From: Rotaria sordida
Taxonomy: Eukaryota > Rotifera > Eurotatoria > Philodinida > Philodinidae
NCBI GenBank assembly: GCA_905250125.1
Contig: CAJNOL010001225.1
Span: 1 to 64,000, forward strand
Direction: 5' to 3'
DNA length: 64,000 nt
Shown here: positions 59,880 to 64,000 of the stretch, piece by piece
Layout: each line of letters begins with the position of its first letter
Numbering within the stretch: the stretch's first letter is position 1
Notes under the pieces: generated by a model
The model's database searches: none
Seen by the model: the letters and a program-made list of their open reading frames with translations, nothing else
Told to the model about the DNA's origin: nothing
Program-made: the position numbers and the translations under genes

Positions 59880-60150
59880 CAAGATATTGACTGAAGATCT
59901 TGAAAATCTTTATTATCAGTATCCAAGATATAATTATCTGTATCACAGATCAGTAAAAAAAGATCATAAAAGACAAGATATCAAACTAAAGATATTGAAC
60001 ATCTGTTACCAAGACCTTTCTAATCTGTACCTAAGATCTAATCACAGATCTTGGTACAAGATAATGTGATTATCTTATATCTAAATTTTCAAGATCTATT
60101 CACTTTTCTGTACCTTGTATCTTGGCCAAGATCTTGCTTACAAGATGTTT
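59880..60150. repeat. AAGATCTTG-rich, partly palindromic stretch
   Basis: Variants of AAGATCTTGG and CCAAGATATAA recur about ten times over 270 bases. The left edge (GAAGATCTTGAAAATCT, 59894) has a weak inverted counterpart at the right (TTTTCAAGATCTATTCAC, 60087). It may be an old MITE, but the boundaries are not defined. Confidence 0.3.
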
Positions 60151-60275
60151 CACTAGGGTGTCGATTTAAGACAATATTCAAAGTTCAAGTCTTTGATTTT
60201 CGGGACCAGAGTCAGCACAAAAGATATTGTCTACTGTTAGAAACTGAAAAAAATGAGTTTCAATGATTGAATCCA

Positions 60276-60440
60276 GGGGTGTGGGTGTTGGTGTGGGTGT
60301 GAGTGTGCGTATGGGTGTGGGTATGGGTGTGAGTGTGGATGTGGGTGTGGATATGGGAGTGGGTGCTCAAGCACTTTGAGGATAAGGAAAACACCCACAC
60401 GCACACTCCACCCACACCCACACATCCATACCCACACCCA
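60276..60440. repeat. Telomere-hexamer hairpin module, long arms
   Basis: The G arm at 60276-60366 is about fifteen GGGTGT/GAGTGT/GGATGT units, several exact. A loop of about 24 bases with its own CTCAAGCACTTTGAG stem follows, then a C arm at 60391-60440 (ACACCCACACGCACACTCC and onward). It is the most complete two-armed module in the window. Confidence 0.78.
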
Positions 60441-60901
60441 AAACATACAGGTTTTTGTTTTAATTATTTTTTTCTTTTTTTCCCTCTCGTTATTGGATCA
60501 TACACAGGGGTGGTAAGTCCTCTTATGATCTTTTTATATTATTGTTTTTCTTTTTTCATTTTAGAAAATCAAAATTAAAAATAAGTCGACAAAAATCATG
60601 TAAGTTGTTTTTTCTTTTTCCACATATGTTATAGATTATTTTTTTTTCTTTTCAGGTGTCATCATTCAACATCGATCGGTGAATAATTATTTCTTTTTCG
60701 TTTTTTCTCCTTTGAGTTGAACATAGGATGAGTCTTAGATAAGTGAGTGTTAGTAGGGTTGAGGGAGGAGAGTGAGTTCTGTCCAATTGAGATCAGGGTT
60801 TCGTCTTATAGGAAGGACTTCCGGGTAGACTCTAAAAGCCCGGCCAGGAACTGTTCTGATGTCCGTGGCAGCACGATCGGGTCCCAGGCTCACTGACATA
60901 T

Positions 60902-61017
60902 GTAGGTGTGGGTAATTGAAACTTTTTCTTTAACATCCACACCCACACTCATATCCGCACCCACATCCGCACTTCACATCCGCACCCACATCCATACTCC
61001 TTATCTGCGCCCACACT
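60902..61017. repeat. Telomere-like hairpin module with long C arm
   Basis: GTAGGTGTGGGT (60902-60913), a loop of 19 bases, then CATCCACACCCACACTC and further degenerate CCGCACCCACATC units to 61017. G-then-C order. Just left of it (60800-60900) is a GC-rich stretch containing CCCGGCC and CACGATCGGGTCCC with no recognisable function. Confidence 0.6.
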
Positions 61018-61042
61018 GTGTGACACTAGGAGTGCACCAGGG

Positions 61043-61112
61043 CCAGTAACTGGTCCCAGTCGGACTGGATACTCAGTCCGACTGGACACCCAGTCACGAC
61101 TGGGTACTTAGT
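61043..61112. repeat. 17-bp palindromic minisatellite, copy A
   Basis: About four units of 17-18 bases, consensus CCCAGTCGGACTGGATA, run from about 61053 to 61112. Each unit contains CCAGTCSGACTGG, itself a near-perfect palindrome. The same unit recurs at 61787, on the other side of the telomere-like module. Confidence 0.7.
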
Positions 61113-61160
61113 CATTTGACGTTTATTCCGCTAATCGATCAGTACTTGTCTCTTTTCTAA

Positions 61161-61598
61161 GGGTGTGGGTGTGGGTGTGGGTTTGATGTTGATATCAGCA
61201 GTGTTCAGACTTCCGAAAAAGGAAATTTTGGAAGTTTCGGAAATTTCAAGCACTTGTGTTTTAAATTGTTTGGTATTCCCCAAAATTATATAATTTCCGA
61301 AATTTCTGAAATTTCCAAAATTCTATACGTAGCGAAATTTCCGAAATTACAGAAATTTCTAAAACTTCTAAAATTTCTAAAAGATTTTCATATGCTCTGC
61401 TATGTAGTTATCGAGTTGATGGAAGCTTCGGAAATTTCTGTAATTTCCTTTTTCGGAAATCTGAACATACCTCGTTGATATGGGTGTCGTTATTATCATT
61501 CTAACCATTCCCACATCCAAACAGCATCCACTCCCACATCCATCCGAACAACACCCACATCCACACACCAACACCTACACCTTAGCCACACCCACACC
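61161..61598. repeat. Telomere-hexamer module split by a nested element
   Basis: The G arm at 61161-61182 has four exact GGGTGT units. The C arm at 61508-61598 has CCCACATCC, ACACCCACATCC and CCACACCCACACC units. Between them lies the TTCCGAAA element (61202-61467). GTTGATAT occurs on both sides of that element (61187-61194 and 61474-61481), so the original loop was probably short and was later expanded by insertion. Confidence 0.55.
61202..61467. mobile_element. Small inverted-repeat element with GAAATTTC internal repeats
   Basis: The left end is TGTTCAGACTTCCGAAAAAGG and the right end, read inward, TGTTCAGATTTCCGAAAAAGG, a match at all but one of 21 bases, continuing GAAATT in both. The interior is packed with GAAATTTC/TTCCGAAATT and AAATTTCTAAAA units of about 11 bases. 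No ORF is credible. It is nested in the telomere-like module. Confidence 0.62.
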
Positions 61599-61786
61599 AT
61601 GAAGACATAAAATTTATTTATAGTATTCTAAATTATAACGATTGATATATAGATATATATGATTAGCCAATGGATTCAGTGTTATAGTTTATACCAGTAC
61701 TTCAACAGCCTAAGAATCTCTGTATAACAATATACTAGAAAAGAACAAAGTACTACTCGACTAATGGACTAAAGATCAAAGGACTC

Positions 61787-61868
61787 AGTACCCAGTCGGA
61801 CTGGGTGCCCAGTCGGACCGGATACCCAGTCGAACTGGACACCCACCCCACAACCACCCACACCCTCA
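61787..61868. repeat. 17-bp palindromic minisatellite copy B plus CCCACA-type tract
   Basis: Three and a half units of CCCAGTCGGACTGGGTG type at 61793-61843 (exact 17-base period) run straight into a C-strand tract ACCCACCCCACAACCACCCACACCC ending at 61868. This again couples a minisatellite to telomere-type repeats, about 65 bases beyond the stop codon of the VWA gene. Confidence 0.65.
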
Positions 61869-61933
61869 AGATGAAGATTGGCACAAGATAGAGAAAAGTG
61901 GATAAGTAGTTTTTTTCATTGAAATGGAAAGAT

Positions 61934-64000
61934 TTAAGGAATAAATTTTTTGAAAGTAATTTCTGTATCAACCAATTGTTGATGAACTCGTTGAGTAATG
62001 ATCTTTTCAAAAGTGATTGCTTCACCGAATTTCAATGTTCTCACTTCGATGTGTCTCTGGAATTCGTTAATCATCATGTTTAAAGATGAAGAGCAAAGTA
62101 AAAGATTGTAACCAATCTTCTTCTTCTTCATCTTGCTCAAGATGCCTTCTGCTGTCTTTCCACACGGACATCCACCAGGCCAACGATCACCTCCAGAGCT
62201 GTAAGTTCTTCCGTGAGGTGGCGAATCCAAAACATGAAAGAGAAGATGGTCAGCTTTGTCACGCCATTTTAGACCGCACGCAGCATCAAGAGCATCCAAA
62301 ACAGCTTCAGGTGCATCTCCTCCCGAATCAGCCCTTAATGTTTTCATATATTCAACTGCAGCTTGATGATTCGTAAAGTCACATTGATGAAAGATATAAT
62401 CTCCTTCTGGTGGGTGATCTCGATAATCAACAATGGCAAATTGGAAGGTACCACTTGCTCTCATTTCTCTCAGTTTCACTTCATTTTCTTTAATAACACG
62501 AGTGATTGTGGCTTTCACTTGCTCAATGTATGAACCCATCGATCCTGTAGTATCAATGACGAAACAAACATCAACTCCTTCATAGCTTTCCTCAGTTTGA
62601 TGTTCATTTTGACATTCAAAAGCATGTAGACCAGGGTGCCATGCGCCCAACGTACAAAAGCCCTTCGATGAATCTTTGATAATCTGGCCTTTATCTCGTT
62701 GAACATGTTCACTGCAGAAGAAGTTGCATGAGTCAATCAACTTTCGATCAGCATCATTCACTGGTGGTGACCATTTCATCAGAGACCAATATGCCGAGCA
62801 TAAGATCTGATCATACTTCTTTGGGCTTGGCTGATCTGGTCCATAATAATACACTTCATTCGAATGCTTAGCTTTTGTTTCTAGTTTGATCTCATAACAT
62901 TGATTTCCTCCAGGACATTCCACAAGATGAAAGTGACCTCGACCACGACGTTTGCACGATACAGAACAGTTCTCAGGTTGAGATGATTCACCAATCTTAT
63001 ATTTTCGGATGATACTGTCATTCGAATCATTCGGTTGGATCTCGATCTGCTCTGACGGATTAGTACTCGTAAATACATGTTGATCTTTGTTTCGATGTAA
63101 TGTATGGTGAAAATTGTCATGCCCATATGATTGTCGACAGAAGGCATAACAATCTGGACATCGCTGTTCACACGTATGTTGTCCATTACAGCAATGGTTT
63201 TCGTTACTCTGATTATGCGAATAATGTAATGCAGGAATGAGAATTCCACATTTGACTCGAATGGCATTCACTTCAATATGATCATAGAGAAATTCTTCAC
63301 CCGATTCAGTTCGCCACGTGCATTGTTGAGTTTTATATTCTTGTTTACAAATACCTGGAGTATCACAAATACCAAGACAATAATGGCTCTGATCACAGAG
63401 ATGTTTCTTCATCGATAGTATTTGTTCTTCTTTGACAAATTGAACTTGTTCTGTTGTCGAATCATGGGAATGATCTATAGTTACACATGCTTTTCCACAT
63501 GAGAATATACAGGGTTTCCAACACACTGTGCTTGAACATCGATGTTGATCATGTCCTTGGAAATCCAATGAAATCGAACATGGTTCTGGGCAGATGGCAC
63601 ATGTCTTTGGACATTGATGAACACGTTCACACTGATGATGCGGTGGATCTCGATGATCATAAGAAAAATGACATGGATTAGGAGGATCACCTCGAAGTTG
63701 ACAGATTTGACAAAGCTGTTGACAAACATGACCAGCATCACATTTATGTTCACCTGAATGGCCAGCAGAGAACATACAAGATGTTGGATCATGCCGACCT
63801 TCCGTCGGACAGATTTGACAAAAACCAGAACATTTGTGATCAGTTGTACAGTCACAATTACGTTGAGCTTCACGTTCTAATTGAGTGATTTCCATTTCTA
63901 AAATAGAATAATCCTTGTCTGTGGTCAGAGTTTGTCCGAGTTCATTTGTCGTTTGTTGAGCATTATGGTATTCTCTTTTGGTCTGTTCTAATGAAGCTTC
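61934..64000 (-). CDS. Large Cys/His-rich protein with C-terminal VWA domain (partial, runs off the window)
   Basis: The frame is open from 64000 to the stop at 61934-61936, so the true start lies outside; the first ATG inside (63895) would give 653 aa, but coding sequence upstream (LEQTKREYHNAQQTTNELGQ) continues as a coiled coil. Counting from that Met, residues 14-140 hold repeated clusters of the form H-x-C-x3-C-x2-C ... C-x4-GH-x3-H-x-C, probably zinc-binding. Further Cys/His clusters lie at 165-195, 230-265, 310-335 and 390-430. Residues 441-610 are a von Willebrand A domain: VDVCFVIDTTGSMGSYIEQV (metal site DxTxS variant), then ADSGGDAPEAVLDAL. This resembles the VWA of the alpha-kinase VwkA and similar proteins of protists and fungi. 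Its role is unknown; an N-terminal GTPase or kinase part may lie beyond the window. Codon use is less AT-biased than the F-box gene. Confidence 0.83.
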   Translation of the reverse strand, partial: EASLEQTKREYHNAQQTTNELGQTLTTDKDYSILEMEITQLEREAQRNCDCTTDHKCSGFCQICPTEGRHDPTSCMFSAGHSGEHKCDAGHVCQQLCQICQLRGDPPNPCHFSYDHRDPPHHQCERVHQCPKTCAICPEPCSISLDFQGHDQHRCSSTVCWKPCIFSCGKACVTIDHSHDSTTEQVQFVKEEQILSMKKHLCDQSHYCLGICDTPGICKQEYKTQQCTWRTESGEEFLYDHIEVNAIRVKCGILIPALHYSHNQSNENHCCNGQHTCEQRCPDCYAFCRQSYGHDNFHHTLHRNKDQHVFTSTNPSEQIEIQPNDSNDSIIRKYKIGESSQPENCSVSCKRRGRGHFHLVECPGGNQCYEIKLETKAKHSNEVYYYGPDQPSPKKYDQILCSAYWSLMKWSPPVNDADRKLIDSCNFFCSEHVQRDKGQIIKDSSKGFCTLGAWHPGLHAFECQNEHQTEESYEGVDVCFVIDTTGSMGSYIEQVKATITRVIKENEVKLREMRASGTFQFAIVDYRDHPPEGDYIFHQCDFTNHQAAVEYMKTLRADSGGDAPEAVLDALDAACGLKWRDKADHLLFHVLDSPPHGRTYSSGGDRWPGGCPCGKTAEGILSKMKKKKIGYNLLLCSSSLNMMINEFQRHIEVRTLKFGEAITFEKIITQRVHQQLVDTEITFKKFIP

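Noticed and set aside
60800-60900. GC-rich stretch considered as a tRNA or SINE head
   Set aside because: No cloverleaf, A box or B box pattern could be traced.
1-64000. LTR elements, retrovirus-like or capsid-bearing elements, CRISPR arrays, rRNA and tRNA genes
   Set aside because: None seen on either strand by eye; the only retroelement found is the Penelope-like fragment.

Overview
The window reads as AT-rich animal nuclear DNA, most probably from a bdelloid rotifer. Three things point that way. Interspersed tracts are built on the hexamer TGTGGG (complement CCCACA), the telomere repeat known from bdelloids. It carries lineage-expanded F-box/LRR and B-box/coiled-coil genes of the kind abundant in Rotaria and Adineta. 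It also holds a Penelope-like retroelement, a Helitron and many foldback DNA elements. Introns are mostly short (about 55-310 bases) with GT..AG borders. The species call is inference; I cannot run a search.

Layout, left to right. 1-2 kb: a diverged tandem repeat, a 21-bp minisatellite and a small telomere-like hairpin. 2.1-3.5 kb: membrane desaturase-like gene (+). 4.5-6.2 kb: F-box/LRR gene (-). 7.2-7.8 kb: an internally deleted piggyBac transposon. 10.4-11.7 kb: eight-exon neuronal-calcium-sensor-like gene (+). 13.0-13.3 kb: a GC-rich palindromic MITE. 16.9-17.8 kb: a three-exon gene with only a TDP-43-type N-terminal domain (-). 19.1-20.5 kb: a non-autonomous DNA element. 21.4-23.1 kb: a decaying hnRNP F/H-like gene (-). 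23.2-24.6 kb: a large TTAA-flanked foldback element. 25.2-28.8 kb: a truncated Penelope-like element abutting TGTGGG/CCCACA arrays and about 1.8 kb of C-rich, apparently decayed array. 28.8-35.6 kb: gene-poor AT-rich DNA. 35.7-38.8 kb: Atos/FAM214 orthologue (+, eight exons). 41.3-43.0 kb: unrecognised two-exon gene (-). 44.3-45.5 kb: an intronless, less AT-rich gene between two telomere-like hairpins. 47.6-48.3 kb: B-box/coiled-coil gene (-). 50.7-57.1 kb: a five-exon GT71-like glycosyltransferase gene (-) with a foldback element in its last intron, and two more foldback elements nearby. 57.7-59.0 kb: Helitron remnant. 60.2-61.9 kb: a dense cluster of telomere-like hairpins, 17-bp minisatellites and a small nested element. 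61.9-64.0 kb: the 3' part of a large Cys/His-rich VWA gene (-) that runs off the window.

The most unusual signal is the set of telomere-hexamer modules. In at least nine places a G-strand arm (TGTGGG-like) is followed, after a short loop, by a C-strand arm (CCCACA-like), always in that order. This is the order produced by end-to-end telomere fusion, or by a telomeric foldback being inserted. The module at 26.5 kb also has a 5'-truncated Penelope-like element facing it in the orientation of a telomere-capping retroelement. The host genes look like an ordinary mixture of signalling, RNA-binding, lipid and glycosylation functions with no operon-like relation. No LTR element, retrovirus, Polinton, rRNA or convincing tRNA gene was seen.
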